Shown here one piece after another: positions 16,631-26,476 of a stretch of DNA of 64,000 nucleotides. Both the position numbers and the translations under genes were made by a program. The notes under the pieces are model-generated. The model was not told where the DNA came from. It did not search any database and worked only from the letters and a program-made list of their open reading frames with translations. Where the stretch lies: positions 124,001-188,000 of the forward strand of contig NC_014166.1 in the NCBI RefSeq assembly GCF_000092245.1, given 5' to 3'. Each line of letters opens with the position of its first letter. The first letter of the stretch is position 1. Origin of the DNA: Arcobacter nitrofigilis DSM 7299. GTDB taxonomy: Bacteria; Campylobacterota; Campylobacteria; Campylobacterales; Arcobacteraceae.

Positions 16631-18565
16631 TTAGTAAACAAAAATAGTAGGAACAATCATAGGGTATTTTTTAAACTTTCTAACACAATGTTTTCTTACA
16701 ACTTTTCTGATTTCATCTTCTAAATATTTAGTATTTTTAAACATACCTTCTTTTGCATTTGAAAAGAAAGTCTCTAATAAATCTTCAATCTCTTTTGCAA
16801 AGAATCTATCTTGATTATCTGGAACTAAACCAAATGATGTAACTCTAGTTTTATCTGAAAGTTTTCTATCATTTTCATTAATTTGTGCAACAATCATAAC
16901 AACACCTTCGTTTGCCATTGTTTGTCTATCAAGAATAATATCATCTGCAATTTTATTGTTAAGTTGATTATCTATATAAGTTTTACCACTTTTTACAGTT
17001 TTAACTTTTTTAAGATATTTAGGAGTAACTTCAATTTGCTCACCATCACTCATAATATAAGTATTTCTCTCTAATACACCACATGAAATACCTGTTTGTT
17101 GATGCTTAACTGCATGGTTATATTCACCATGAATTGGCATAAAGAATTTAGGTTTTACAAGTCTTAGCATAAGTTTTTGTTCTTCTTGTGCAGCATGTCC
17201 AGAAACGTGAATTTCTGAGAAGTTTTGATATGCAACTTCAGCACCAGCTTTTAATAAATGATTAATGATTTGAGAAACACTAGCTTCATTTCCTGGAATT
17301 GCTTTAGCAGAAAGTATAATTTGATCACCTGGCTTAATTTTGATGTGTCTATGCTCATGAATTGACATTCTATATAGAGCACTCATAGATTCACCTTGAG
17401 AACCAGTTGTTACAATTAAGATTTGATTATCATCATATTTATGTACTTCATGTGGCTCAATAAATTGATCTCTTGGGAATTTAATATATCCTAATGCCAT
17501 TGCTAATTCTAAGTTTTTCTCCATAGATCTTCCAATAACACACACTTTTCTACCATACTTTAAACCATGCTCAATTGCTTGTGCAACTCTGTGCGTATTT
17601 GAAGAGAAAGTAGACATAATAACTCTACCTTTTGCTTTTGAAAATAGAGTATCAAAAGTTGGACCAACAGTTGATTCAGATTTTGTAAAACCAGCTGTGT
17701 GTGAGTTTGTAGAATCAGACATTAAAAGTAAAACACCTTTTTCACCATAATGTGCAAATCTATGTAAGTCTGATGGGAAACCATCAATTGGAGTATGGTC
17801 AATTTTAAAATCACCCGTATGGATAATTGTACCAGCATCAGTAGTAATTGCTAAAGATGAAGCATCAATAATTGAGTGAGTTATATGCATCCATTCTATT
17901 TCAAAATCACCAATTTTTATAGGAGTTCTTTTTTGAATTGCATGGAAATAACCTCTATGTTGTCTCATTTTATGCTCATCAAATTTTGAACCAATCATTT
18001 CTAATGGAAGTGATGTTCCATAAATAGGAAATTGCATCTCTTTAAATAAATAAGGCATTGCACCAATATGATCTTCGTGTCCGTGAGTGATAATAACAGC
18101 TGCAATTTTATCTTTGATTTCTCTAATATAAGTGAAATCAGGAATTAAAATATCAACTCCATGCATATCTTCATCAGGAAAACTCATACCAACATCAACA
18201 ATAATTGCACTTTTTTCAGTTTCAATTACCATCATATTTCCACCAATTTCACCTAATCCACCAAGTGGAGTGATTCTAACTTTTTGAGTAGAAGAAAGGT
18301 TTAATTTATTATGTGGATTTAATCTTTCTTTATGAATTCTTTCATTGATAACGTGAGCTTTTCTAAGGTCTGTTATCCAACCTTCACCTGATTTATCTTC
18401 CATTTTAGGAACAACTGTTTTTTTTCTTTTATTAACTGGTCTTTTTGGTTTTGGCTTTTTAGGGCTAGGTCCTGTAGTTTCTTGTTTTGCAGTAGTATTA
18501 TTTGCTTCTGGAGCAGTTTTTTCTACAACTTGAGTATCATTCTGTACTGTTTTGTTCTCTTCCAT
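16631..18565 (-). CDS. rnj: Ribonuclease J
   Basis: Metallo-beta-lactamase/beta-CASP nuclease with 5'-3' exo- and endonuclease activity, a main mRNA decay enzyme in this phylum. The metal-binding motif is THGHEDHIGAMPYL near residue 160, with TGDFKIDHTPIDG and HVSGHAAQEEQ further on. A ~90-residue Lys/Pro-rich N-terminal extension resembles that of Helicobacter RNase J. 644 residues. The start (AAGG eight bases upstream) lies inside the end of rsmA, a 29-base overlap. Confidence 0.93.
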   Translation of the reverse strand: MEENKTVQNDTQVVEKTAPEANNTTAKQETTGPSPKKPKPKRPVNKRKKTVVPKMEDKSGEGWITDLRKAHVINERIHKERLNPHNKLNLSSTQKVRITPLGGLGEIGGNMMVIETEKSAIIVDVGMSFPDEDMHGVDILIPDFTYIREIKDKIAAVIITHGHEDHIGAMPYLFKEMQFPIYGTSLPLEMIGSKFDEHKMRQHRGYFHAIQKRTPIKIGDFEIEWMHITHSIIDASSLAITTDAGTIIHTGDFKIDHTPIDGFPSDLHRFAHYGEKGVLLLMSDSTNSHTAGFTKSESTVGPTFDTLFSKAKGRVIMSTFSSNTHRVAQAIEHGLKYGRKVCVIGRSMEKNLELAMALGYIKFPRDQFIEPHEVHKYDDNQILIVTTGSQGESMSALYRMSIHEHRHIKIKPGDQIILSAKAIPGNEASVSQIINHLLKAGAEVAYQNFSEIHVSGHAAQEEQKLMLRLVKPKFFMPIHGEYNHAVKHQQTGISCGVLERNTYIMSDGEQIEVTPKYLKKVKTVKSGKTYIDNQLNNKIADDIILDRQTMANEGVVMIVAQINENDRKLSDKTRVTSFGLVPDNQDRFFAKEIEDLLETFFSNAKEGMFKNTKYLEDEIRKVVRKHCVRKFKKYPMIVPTIFVY

Positions 18566-19349
18566 CTATTATTGCCTTTGTATATATTTGGCTATACAAA
18601 GATGCACTAAGCTCATGAGGTCGAATGTTATCACTGATTTCAAGCTCTTCAAATAAAGAAGAAATAGTCTCTTTAGGAACAATAGATGAGACATTTTTAG
18701 ATAGTTTTTTTCTTGGCTGTTGAAAACAAGCCTTTAGAAAACTATTAAAGTTCTTATCCATTGTTTTTGACATATCCTTTTTTATATAAAGAATAGAAGA
18801 TGTAACTTTAGGAGGTGGATCAAAAGATTCTGGTGGAACATCAAATAAAATCTTTGACTCTATTGAGCAAAGTTTTGATATCACACCCAATGCAGAGAAC
18901 TCTTTATCCCCTTCATTGGCAGAAAACTTTTCAGCTACCTCTTTTTGAACCATTACAATAATGTGTTCACAAGCTTCATCTTCAAATGCTCTTAGTATTA
19001 TATTTGTCGCAATATAATACGGTAAATTAGCGATAAGATCATATTTACTATTATGTAAACTTTTTTGCTTTGTCCATGACTCTAAAACATCAGCGTGGAT
19101 GAGTGTTAGAGAACCACTATCTATTGGGATAGCAAACTTCGTTTTTAGTATAGCAAATAGATCTGTATCAACTTCATAGGCCGTTACATCTTTGCATTTG
19201 ACTAAATTTTTTGTCAAATCACCTAATCCAGGCCCAATTTCCACAATATGATTATTGTTGTTGGGCATCGATTGGATGATCATTGATAAGACTGTGTCAT
19301 CTTTTAAAAAGTTTTGACCATATTTTTTTTTAGCTTTTATTTTATCCAT
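18537..19349 (-). CDS. rsmA: 16S rRNA (A1518/A1519-N6,N6)-dimethyltransferase
   Basis: KsgA/RsmA methylates the two adjacent adenines in the 3' terminal hairpin of 16S rRNA during small-subunit assembly. Motifs: KKYGQNFLKDD at the N-terminus, SAM-binding IVEIGPGLGDLTKNL, catalytic NLPYYIATN and the C-terminal QPRKKLSKN. 270 residues. It is the first gene of the minus-strand block and is divergent from hisF across 74 bases. Confidence 0.93.
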   Translation of the reverse strand: MDKIKAKKKYGQNFLKDDTVLSMIIQSMPNNNNHIVEIGPGLGDLTKNLVKCKDVTAYEVDTDLFAILKTKFAIPIDSGSLTLIHADVLESWTKQKSLHNSKYDLIANLPYYIATNIILRAFEDEACEHIIVMVQKEVAEKFSANEGDKEFSALGVISKLCSIESKILFDVPPESFDPPPKVTSSILYIKKDMSKTMDKNFNSFLKACFQQPRKKLSKNVSSIVPKETISSLFEELEISDNIRPHELSASLYSQIYTKAIIDGREQNSTE

Positions 19350-19423
19350 AAGAGCAAAGATTATATATGAACTTAACTTACATTTAGATAAGATAAAAAC
19401 TTAATAATGAATAAGGACAAAAA

Positions 19424-20185
19424 GTGAGCAATTTTGCAAAGAGAATAATTCCATGTTTAGACGTAAAAGATGGAAGAGTTGTAAAAGGTGTTAATTTCGT
19501 AGGATTAAAAGATGCAGGTGACCCTGTAGAAGTTGCAAAACGATATAACAATGAAGGTGCAGATGAGATTACTTTTTTAGATATAACAGCTAGTCATGAA
19601 AATAGAGATACAATAGTTCATATAGTAAAAGATGTGGCAAAAGAAGTCTTTATTCCCTTAACTGTAGGTGGTGGAATAAGAACTTTAGATGATATTTATA
19701 AACTTCTAAATGTAGGTTGTGATAAAGTTTCTGTAAACTCAAGTGCAGTTGTAAATCCAGGATTTATAGATGAGAGTTCTAAAAGATTTGGCAGTCAATG
19801 TATAGTTGTGGCAATTGATGTTAAAAAAGTTTCTGATGGCTCTTACCATGTTTTTGTAAAAGGTGGTAGAGAAGATACAGGACTTGATGCACTTGCTTGG
19901 GCAAAAGAGGTTTACAATAGAGGAGCAGGAGAAATACTTCTAACTTCTATGGACACAGATGGTGCAAAAACTGGCTTTGAATTAAATATTACACAACAAA
20001 TTTCAAGCATAATTGACATTCCAGTTATTGCAAGTGGTGGTGCTGGAACTATGGAACACATGAAAGAAGCCTTTGAACATGGTGCAAGTGCAGCCTTAGC
20101 TGCTTCTATTTTCCACTTTAAAGAAATAGATATAATGGATTTAAAACACTATTTAAGAGATAATAATATCCCTGTAAGGATTTAA
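19424..20185 (+). CDS. hisF: Imidazole glycerol phosphate synthase, cyclase subunit
   Basis: Beta/alpha-barrel cyclase that with HisH makes imidazole glycerol phosphate and AICAR from PRFAR in histidine synthesis. Catalytic Asp in [14 protein letters not shown] near the N-terminus, second Asp in VVAIDVKK, and phosphate-binding loops [11 protein letters not shown] and VIASGGAG. 253 residues. Starts at GTG 19424 after AAGGA. One base separates it from the following gene. Confidence 0.94.
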   Translation: MSNFAKRIIPCLDVKDGRVVKGVNFVGLKDAGDPVEVAKRYNNEGADEITFLDITASHENRDTIVHIVKDVAKEVFIPLTVGGGIRTLDDIYKLLNVGCDKVSVNSSAVVNPGFIDESSKRFGSQCIVVAIDVKKVSDGSYHVFVKGGREDTGLDALAWAKEVYNRGAGEILLTSMDTDGAKTGFELNITQQISSIIDIPVIASGGAGTMEHMKEAFEHGASAALAASIFHFKEIDIMDLKHYLRDNNIPVRI

Positions 20186-20186
20186 T

Positions 20187-20858
20187 ATGAAAAAAATTTT
20201 ATTTTTATTTTTACCATTTTTTCTTTATGCATTTGAAGTTGATTTTAGTAAAGAGTTTACAAAAGACTTAATTCCAAATGTTTTAAGTGCGGATATTTCT
20301 GTAATAATTGAAGATGAAAAAGAAAAAAATGTAATAGAAAGATTAGAAGTTTTTAACAAAGAGATAAAAGCTTACAACAAAGTTGAAAAACAATTGGGAA
20401 CATTTAATGTAAGACCTCTATATCAAAAGTCTAGTAATACACCAAGAATATATGGATATAGTGGGGAACTTAGTTATAAAATAGAAACAGATGATGCTTT
20501 TTCTATGGGAGAATTTATCTCTATGATAACTAATATGAAAGAAAATCGAGATACTTCTGTAACTTTAAATAATCTTTCATGGAGAGTTAAAGATGACAGT
20601 TATAATGTAATTTTAGACTTAGTAAGACTTGAAGCAATTAATTGGGTAGAAAATTATGCAAAAGTACTTTCAAATGATTTACACAAAGAGTGTAATATAA
20701 AAACAATAAGTTTAGAAAATAACATTATGCATACTTATAGAGCTCAAATGACTTCAATGAAACTTAGCTCCTCTTTGAAAAAAGAAGATGTACCTGTACC
20801 TGAAGTCTCTCATCAAAAGCTTTCTATAATTACAAATTACAAACTGGAGTGTAAATGA
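20187..20858 (+). CDS. Exported SIMPL-like (DUF541) protein
   Basis: 223 residues with a signal peptide MKKILFLFLPFFLYAF. The body matches the SIMPL pattern by eye: an early segment with a helix and a GTFNVRPLYQ-like strand, then GYSGELSYKIETDDAFSMGEFIS, then VTLNNLSWRV and a final helix-rich part. It should be periplasmic or surface-exposed; the biochemical function of SIMPL proteins is poorly defined. It follows hisF by one base and overlaps the next start by four. Confidence 0.6.
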   Translation: MKKILFLFLPFFLYAFEVDFSKEFTKDLIPNVLSADISVIIEDEKEKNVIERLEVFNKEIKAYNKVEKQLGTFNVRPLYQKSSNTPRIYGYSGELSYKIETDDAFSMGEFISMITNMKENRDTSVTLNNLSWRVKDDSYNVILDLVRLEAINWVENYAKVLSNDLHKECNIKTISLENNIMHTYRAQMTSMKLSSSLKKEDVPVPEVSHQKLSIITNYKLECK

Positions 20859-21391
20859 TTATTTGTGCTGGAAACATCGAAAGTTTTAAATTCGCAGAAC
20901 CTATGGGAATAGGGCTAGTCGATATGGCCATAAATCTTACTAGAAGATGTCTGTTTAATAAACCAGAGTTTATTTTGTTTATAGGAACAGCAGGTAGTTA
21001 TGGTAATCATAATATTTTAGATATTGTTGAATCAAAACGTGCTGCAAACTTGGAGTTGTCTTTTTTGGAAAATAACTCTTATACTCCACTTGATAATGTA
21101 TTAGAATCAGAAAATAAGATGGTTAGAAACGATACTATAGTAAATAGTTCAAACTATATTACTACAAATGAAGATATAGCTAAAAAATATAATGAATATG
21201 GAATAGGTATTGAAAATATGGAGTTCTTCTCTGTTGTAAAGGTTGCAAAAGAGTTTGAAATACCCGTAGCTGGAATATTTGCTGTGACAAACTATACAAA
21301 TAAAAATGCCCATGAAGATTTTAAACAAAACCATAAAAAAGCGATGGAAACAATCACGAAGTATTTATTAGAGAAAAATATAATTAAATAA
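20855..21391 (+). CDS. Nucleoside phosphorylase-like protein (PNP/MTAN fold, short)
   Basis: 178-residue protein with family landmarks FIGTAGSYG near residue 50 and the ribose-binding GIENMEFFSVVKVAKEF, followed by IPVAGIFAVTNYTN. Purine nucleoside phosphorylases and MTA/SAH nucleosidases have about 230 residues, so this is a compact member missing part of the usual N-terminal region. It could act on purine nucleosides or be a divergent relative. The gene overlaps the SIMPL-like gene by four bases and is followed by a parS-like site. Confidence 0.65.
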   Translation: MIICAGNIESFKFAEPMGIGLVDMAINLTRRCLFNKPEFILFIGTAGSYGNHNILDIVESKRAANLELSFLENNSYTPLDNVLESENKMVRNDTIVNSSNYITTNEDIAKKYNEYGIGIENMEFFSVVKVAKEFEIPVAGIFAVTNYTNKNAHEDFKQNHKKAMETITKYLLEKNIIK

Positions 21392-21402
21392 AAAATGTTT
21401 CA

Positions 21403-21418
21403 TGTTTCATGTGAAACA
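21403..21418 (+). promoter_or_regulatory. parS-like 16-mer in the intergenic region before rlmN
   Basis: TGTTTCATGTGAAACA, an exact repeat of the sites within the flavoprotein gene and rarA (reverse orientation). It sits 12 bases after the phosphorylase-like gene and could also form a small hairpin between the two genes. Confidence 0.65.
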
Positions 21419-21435
21419 TTAAAAAAAGGAAAAAT

Positions 21436-22503
21436 TTGCAATCAATATATGACTTTACTTTAGATGAATTAAAAGAGAGACTTAAACCATCATTTAGAGC
21501 AAAACAGGTTTATAATTGGATATATAAAAAATATGCTAACTCTTATGATGAGATGAAAAACATACCAAATGATTTAAAAGAAGATTTAAAAGAAAATTAC
21601 GCAATTGATATATTAAAAATTATAAAAAAAGAAAAAAGTAGTGATGGAAGTATAAAATATCTTTTTAAACTTCATGATGGACATACAGTAGAAACTGTAT
21701 TTTTACTAATGCGTGAAAAACAAATCGGTGATGATGGAGTTGTTGAAAAAGGCGAAAAGCATACAGTTTGTATATCTACTCAAGTTGGCTGTAAAGTTGG
21801 CTGTACTTTTTGCTTAACAGCAAAGGGTGGATTTGTTAGAAATCTTACAGTTGGTGAAATAGTTGCTCAAATCGTAAATATGAAAAGAGATAATAATATT
21901 GATGAAAATAAATCATTAAATATAGTTTTTATGGGAATGGGTGAACCATTAGACAATTATAAAAATTTTGTCCATTCTGTAAAAGTGTTCTCAGAAGAAG
22001 AAGGTCTATATATAAATAGAAGAAGACAAACAGTCTCTACTTCAGGAATCTCTTCAAAAATAGAGAAACTAGGAAATGAAAATCTTGGAATACAACTTGC
22101 AATTTCATTGCATGCTGTTGATGATGAACTAAGAAGTGAATTAATTCCTATGAATAAAGCTTACAACATAAAATCAATTATTGATGCTGTTAAAAAATTC
22201 CCAGTAGATGCTAGAAAAAAAGTGATGTTTGAATATTTAGTTATAAAAGACAAAAATGATGACATCGCAAGTGCTAAAAAACTTTTGTCTTTACTTGATG
22301 GAATAAAAGCAAAAGTAAATTTAATATACTTTAATCCATATCCAGGTACTACATATCAAAGACCAGAAAGCAAAAAAATGGTAGAATTCCAAAACTACTT
22401 AATAAGTAAAGGTTTACTTTGCACGATACGGGAATCAAAAGGCTTAGATATCTCAGCTGCATGTGGACAACTCAAAGAAAAGGACTCAAATGAAAGCAGC
22501 TGA
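21436..22503 (+). CDS. rlmN: 23S rRNA (A2503-C2)/tRNA (A37-C2) methyltransferase
   Basis: Radical-SAM methyltransferase acting on A2503 of 23S rRNA and A37 of some tRNAs. The CxxxCxxC cluster motif is CKVGCTFC (near residue 118), preceded by QVG and followed by NIVFMGMGEPLDNY. A C-terminal Cys in AACGQLKE fits the methyl-carrying Cys of the family. 355 residues. Starts at TTG 21436, five bases after AAAGGA. The last 14 bases overlap the start of a membrane microprotein gene. Confidence 0.93.
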   Translation: MQSIYDFTLDELKERLKPSFRAKQVYNWIYKKYANSYDEMKNIPNDLKEDLKENYAIDILKIIKKEKSSDGSIKYLFKLHDGHTVETVFLLMREKQIGDDGVVEKGEKHTVCISTQVGCKVGCTFCLTAKGGFVRNLTVGEIVAQIVNMKRDNNIDENKSLNIVFMGMGEPLDNYKNFVHSVKVFSEEEGLYINRRRQTVSTSGISSKIEKLGNENLGIQLAISLHAVDDELRSELIPMNKAYNIKSIIDAVKKFPVDARKKVMFEYLVIKDKNDDIASAKKLLSLLDGIKAKVNLIYFNPYPGTTYQRPESKKMVEFQNYLISKGLLCTIRESKGLDISAACGQLKEKDSNESS

Positions 22504-22576
22504 TTATGCAATGGTTATATTTTTGGCAGTGTTTGTCATAGCATCAGGGATATTTTTTTTAAAAAATTATAAATAA
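22490..22576 (+). CDS. 28-residue single-pass membrane microprotein
   Basis: ATG 22490 preceded by AAAAGGA reads MKAADYAMVIFLAVFVIA and ends FFLKNYK, giving one hydrophobic helix with a basic C-terminus. It starts inside rlmN and ends 15 bases before gltX, filling an otherwise empty gap. A good ribosome site and complete hydrophobic segment support it; there is no homology evidence. Confidence 0.5.
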   Translation: MKAADYAMVIFLAVFVIASGIFFLKNYK

Positions 22577-22591
22577 GTAAGGAAAAGATTA

Positions 22592-24004
22592 ATGACAGTT
22601 ACAAGATTTGCTCCAAGTCCAACAGGTTATTTACATATTGGTGGACTAAGAACAGCTTTATACAGCTATTTATGGGCAAGAAGAAATAAAGGTGAATTTA
22701 GACTAAGAATTGAAGATACAGATACAGCAAGAAATAATGAAGATGCCTTAGGTGCTATTATGGAAGCTTTTGAATGGGTTGGTTTAGATTATGATGGAAC
22801 AGTAGAATATCAATCAAAAAGAAATGATATTTATAAAAAGTATATAGATCAATTATTATCTGAAGGCAAGGCATATCTTTGTTATATGAGTAAAGAAGAG
22901 TTAGAAACTCTAAGAGAAACTCAAATGGCAAATAAACAAACTCCTAGATATGATGGAACTTGGCGACCAGAAGAGGGTAAAGTTTTACCTCCTATTCCAG
23001 AAGGTATAGAGCCTGTTGTTAGAATAAAAGCACCAAAAGATGGAATTATAACTTTTATTGATGGAGTTAGATCTATCATGAATTTTAGTAGTAATGAAGT
23101 TGATGATTTTGTTATAGCTAGAAGTAATGGAGTTCCTACATATAATTTTGTTGTTGCAATTGATGATGCCCTGATGGGAATGACTGATGTAATTAGAGGT
23201 GATGACCATTTAAGTAATACACCAAAACAAATAGTTATCTATGAAGCATTTGGCTGGAAACCACCTAAATTTTATCATATTCCTATGATAAATAATCCTT
23301 CAGGCAAAAAACTATCTAAAAGAGATGGTGCTATGGATGTAATGCAATACAAAAGAGATGGTTTTCTTCCAGAAGCACTTTTAAACTTCTTAGTAAGACT
23401 TGGTTGGTCAAACAAAGATCAAGAAATTTTTTCTATGGAAGAGATGCTAGAACTGTTTGATCCAACGCATATTAATAAGTCTGCTTCTGCATTTAATGAA
23501 GAAAAACTTTTATGGCTAAATTCACATTATATAAAGAATGTATCAAATGAAAGATTAGCAAAAGAGTTAGAGTTTTTTGATTGTCATATTGGCGGACATG
23601 ATAAAAAAGAGATAATCTTAGATTTAACAAAAGAGAGAGCTCAAACTTTAGTTGAATTAAAAAATGCAATTGCAGCTATTTTAGATGCACCAAGTGAGTA
23701 TGAAGCAAAAGGTGTTAAAAAGTTTATCAAAGATGAAACTATTATAAAAATTTTAGATAACTATGTAAAATTACTTGAAGAAAATGCAGATAATTTAAAT
23801 ATTAGCATTGATTATGAAGGAGTAACAAAACCATTTATTGAAGAGTTTGAATTAAAATTTCCACAACTTTTCCAACCAATAAGATTGGCTCTAACTGGTT
23901 CTACTCAAGCTCCATCAGTATACGATATTATGGGTGTACTTGGTGTTGAGGTTGTTTGTGAAAGAATTAAAATAGCATGCGAGAAAAACTTTAACAAAGA
24001 GTAA
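22592..24004 (+). CDS. gltX: Glutamyl-tRNA synthetase
   Basis: Class I aminoacyl-tRNA synthetase charging tRNA-Glu, and possibly tRNA-Gln where an amidotransferase is used, as is usual in this phylum. HIGH motif in FAPSPTGYLHIGGLRTALYSY at the N-terminus and KMSKS-type motif KKLSKRDGA near residue 240. 470 residues. Campylobacterota often have two GltX paralogues; which one this is cannot be told here. A strong hairpin covers its stop codon. Confidence 0.93.
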   Translation: MTVTRFAPSPTGYLHIGGLRTALYSYLWARRNKGEFRLRIEDTDTARNNEDALGAIMEAFEWVGLDYDGTVEYQSKRNDIYKKYIDQLLSEGKAYLCYMSKEELETLRETQMANKQTPRYDGTWRPEEGKVLPPIPEGIEPVVRIKAPKDGIITFIDGVRSIMNFSSNEVDDFVIARSNGVPTYNFVVAIDDALMGMTDVIRGDDHLSNTPKQIVIYEAFGWKPPKFYHIPMINNPSGKKLSKRDGAMDVMQYKRDGFLPEALLNFLVRLGWSNKDQEIFSMEEMLELFDPTHINKSASAFNEEKLLWLNSHYIKNVSNERLAKELEFFDCHIGGHDKKEIILDLTKERAQTLVELKNAIAAILDAPSEYEAKGVKKFIKDETIIKILDNYVKLLEENADNLNISIDYEGVTKPFIEEFELKFPQLFQPIRLALTGSTQAPSVYDIMGVLGVEVVCERIKIACEKNFNKE

Positions 24005-24019
24005 GATACTCTTTGTTAA
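23991..24019 (+). terminator. Hairpin terminator after gltX
   Basis: 13-bp perfect inverted repeat TTAACAAAGAGTA / TACTCTTTGTTAA with a 3-base loop (23991-24003, 24007-24019) over the gltX stop. The trailing T stretch is weak. Confidence 0.6.
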
Positions 24020-24078
24020 ATATCTACTACACACTGTTTCCATACTTTGATGTTAAAATATAACAAAAAGGATATAAA

Positions 24079-24282
24079 ATGAAAAGAACATACAAATCAG
24101 AAAAAATAAATTGTGCAAAATGTGAAAACCTAATAAAAGTATCTTTAGAAGATGACTTTGGACCAATAGATGTTGATTTAACAAAAACTCCAAAAGAAGT
24201 AACTGTAGAGATAACTTCTGATGAACAAGAGAATAATTTTAAAGAAGAGATGAAAGACTTAGGATTTGATATATTAGATTAA
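24079..24282 (+). CDS. Heavy-metal-associated domain protein (CopZ-like copper chaperone)
   Basis: 67-residue cytoplasmic protein with an HMA-like fold and CxxC in KINCAKCENLI. It is rich in acidic residues and lacks the full GMTCxxC consensus, so it is a divergent metallochaperone. It lies eleven bases upstream of copA and probably hands Cu(I) to it. First gene of the copper block. Confidence 0.75.
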   Translation: MKRTYKSEKINCAKCENLIKVSLEDDFGPIDVDLTKTPKEVTVEITSDEQENNFKEEMKDLGFDILD

Positions 24283-24292
24283 AGGCTAAATT

Positions 24293-26473
24293 ATGGCAAA
24301 AGAAAAAATTAATTTAAATATATCAGGTATGACTTGTGTTAACTGTTCAGGTGGAATAGAAAAATTTTTAAACAAAAAAAAGGGAGTAATCTCTGCTAAT
24401 GTAAGCTTTGCTTCAAGTGAGGGAGAGTTTATTATTGATGATTCCCTTTATTCAAAAGAAAAACTAACTAGTGATATACAAAAATTAGGTTATAAGCCAG
24501 AAGAAGACCTAAAAGCTCTAGAAGAAGAGCAACTACTCTCTTTTAAAAGACTAAGAAAGATATTTTTTACTTCTATTACTTTAACTTTTATTATGTTTTG
24601 TCTAATGTTTTTGAACATATTTAGTGAAGAGACAACAAAGTATTTAGTATTTTTTATAGCTTCTATTGTTCAGTTTTATTGTGGATTACGATTTTATAAA
24701 CTTGGAATAAAGTCAGTTATAAATAGAAATTATGACATGAATGTTTTAGTTGCATTAGGAACTAGTGCTGCATACTTTTATTCAACTGTTGTAGTCTTTT
24801 TCCCACATTTATTCCCTGAGAATTTAAGATTTCTATATTTTGATGGGGCCTCTGTAATTATTACCTTTGTACTTTTGGGAAGATATTTAGAAGAAAACTC
24901 AAAACTAAAAGCAAGTGATTTTTTAAAAAAACTTATGAATTTAGCTCCTGTAAATGCTAACTTGATAGATGAAAACAAAAATATAAAAACTGTATTAGCA
25001 AGTAGTTTAAAACCAAAAGATATAGTACTTGTGAAAAGTGGAGAGAAAATACCAACAGATGGTATTATTATTGAAGGTAATGCTGATATTGATACTTCAA
25101 TGATAACAGGTGAATCAATGCCTGTTTTTAAAAAAATTGGCGATGAGGTATTATCTGGAACCTTAAATAGTAATGGGACTATAAAAATAGAAGTTAGTAA
25201 AGAATCATCTGATACAACACTATCTAAGATAATTACACTATTGAAAACTGCACAAAGTAAACAAATACCAATTAGTAGATTTGCAGATAAAGTAGCAAAT
25301 ATATTTGTACCATCTGTTATTTTTATCTCTATTTTGGCATTTTTAGTTTGGGGTTTTGTATTTGGAGATTTCCAAAAAGCAATAATAGCTTCAATTAGTG
25401 TTTTAATTATTTCGTGTCCTTGTGCTTTAGGACTAGCAACACCAATTGCAATAGTAAGTTCAGTTAGTCGTGGTGCAAAAGAGGGAATTTTAATTAAAAA
25501 TCCAGAAATATTAGAAGAGATAAAAGAGATAAAGTATGCAGTATTTGATAAAACAGGAACTTTAACAAAAGGTGAAATAACTGTTTCAAACACAAATATT
25601 GATGAAAAATATTTTGAACTAATAGGCTCAATTGAAAACTACAGTGAACATCCTATCTCAAAAGCAATAGTTAGTTTTATCAAAGATAAAAAATATGATG
25701 TAAACAAAGAGATAAAAGAGATAGATATTATCCCTGGAAAAGGTATAAAAGCCTCTTTTGATGGTGATGAGATAATCTTAGGTAACAAAAAGTTATTAGA
25801 TGAAAATAGTGTTCAAGTGGATGAAAGCCATGAAAAGTTCTATTTAGAAGAGTTAGAAAAATCAAATGGGCTAATTTATGTAGCCATAAATAAAAAAACA
25901 ATAGGTTCTTTTTCTTTAGAAGATAAGTTAAAAGATGATGCTGTAAGTGTTATAAAAGAGTTAAAACAGCTAAATATAGAGCCTATTTTATTAACAGGTG
26001 ATAATAAAATCACAGCTCAAAAGATAGCTGATAAATTAGGGATCAAAAAGATTTATAGTGAAGTTTTACCAACTGAAAAATATGAAGTGATAAAAGAGCT
26101 ACAAAAGAAATCAAAAGTGATGTTTATAGGAGATGGAATAAATGATGCTCCTTCTATAAAACAAGCAAATATTGGGATTACTTTAAATTCTGGTTCTGAT
26201 ATTACTAAAGATGCTGGAGATATAATTTTAGTACATAATGAGTTAAGTTCTATTATTAAAAGTATTAATCTTTCTATTGAAACAATGAAAATCGTGAAAC
26301 AAAATCTATTTTGGGCATTTACTTATAATATTTTGGGAATACCACTTGCAGCAGGGATTTTATACCCAATCTTTGGGTTGATGTTAAATCCAATGTATGC
26401 AGGAATTGCTATGAGTTTTTCTTCAGTGAGTGTTGTTTTAAATTCATTGAGACTAAAAATTAAAAAGTTGTAA
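24293..26473 (+). CDS. copA: Copper-translocating P1B-type ATPase
   Basis: Exports Cu(I) from cytoplasm to periplasm with ATP. One N-terminal HMA domain (GMTCVNCSGG), membrane segments from ~90, actuator motif TGESMPV, the CPC metal site in ISCPCALGLATP, phosphorylation motif FDKTGTLTKG, HP motif SEHPIS and GDGINDAPS. 726 residues, normal length. The specificity call rests on CPC, the HMA domain and the Cus genes downstream; silver is likely a co-substrate. The response regulator starts four bases after it. Confidence 0.93.
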   Translation: MAKEKINLNISGMTCVNCSGGIEKFLNKKKGVISANVSFASSEGEFIIDDSLYSKEKLTSDIQKLGYKPEEDLKALEEEQLLSFKRLRKIFFTSITLTFIMFCLMFLNIFSEETTKYLVFFIASIVQFYCGLRFYKLGIKSVINRNYDMNVLVALGTSAAYFYSTVVVFFPHLFPENLRFLYFDGASVIITFVLLGRYLEENSKLKASDFLKKLMNLAPVNANLIDENKNIKTVLASSLKPKDIVLVKSGEKIPTDGIIIEGNADIDTSMITGESMPVFKKIGDEVLSGTLNSNGTIKIEVSKESSDTTLSKIITLLKTAQSKQIPISRFADKVANIFVPSVIFISILAFLVWGFVFGDFQKAIIASISVLIISCPCALGLATPIAIVSSVSRGAKEGILIKNPEILEEIKEIKYAVFDKTGTLTKGEITVSNTNIDEKYFELIGSIENYSEHPISKAIVSFIKDKKYDVNKEIKEIDIIPGKGIKASFDGDEIILGNKKLLDENSVQVDESHEKFYLEELEKSNGLIYVAINKKTIGSFSLEDKLKDDAVSVIKELKQLNIEPILLTGDNKITAQKIADKLGIKKIYSEVLPTEKYEVIKELQKKSKVMFIGDGINDAPSIKQANIGITLNSGSDITKDAGDIILVHNELSSIIKSINLSIETMKIVKQNLFWAFTYNILGIPLAAGILYPIFGLMLNPMYAGIAMSFSSVSVVLNSLRLKIKKL

Positions 26474-26476
26474 TAA

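Noticed and set aside
24778-25593. Long minus-strand open frame opposite copA
   Set aside because: Shadow of the copA coding sequence; no ribosome site and no recognisable protein features.
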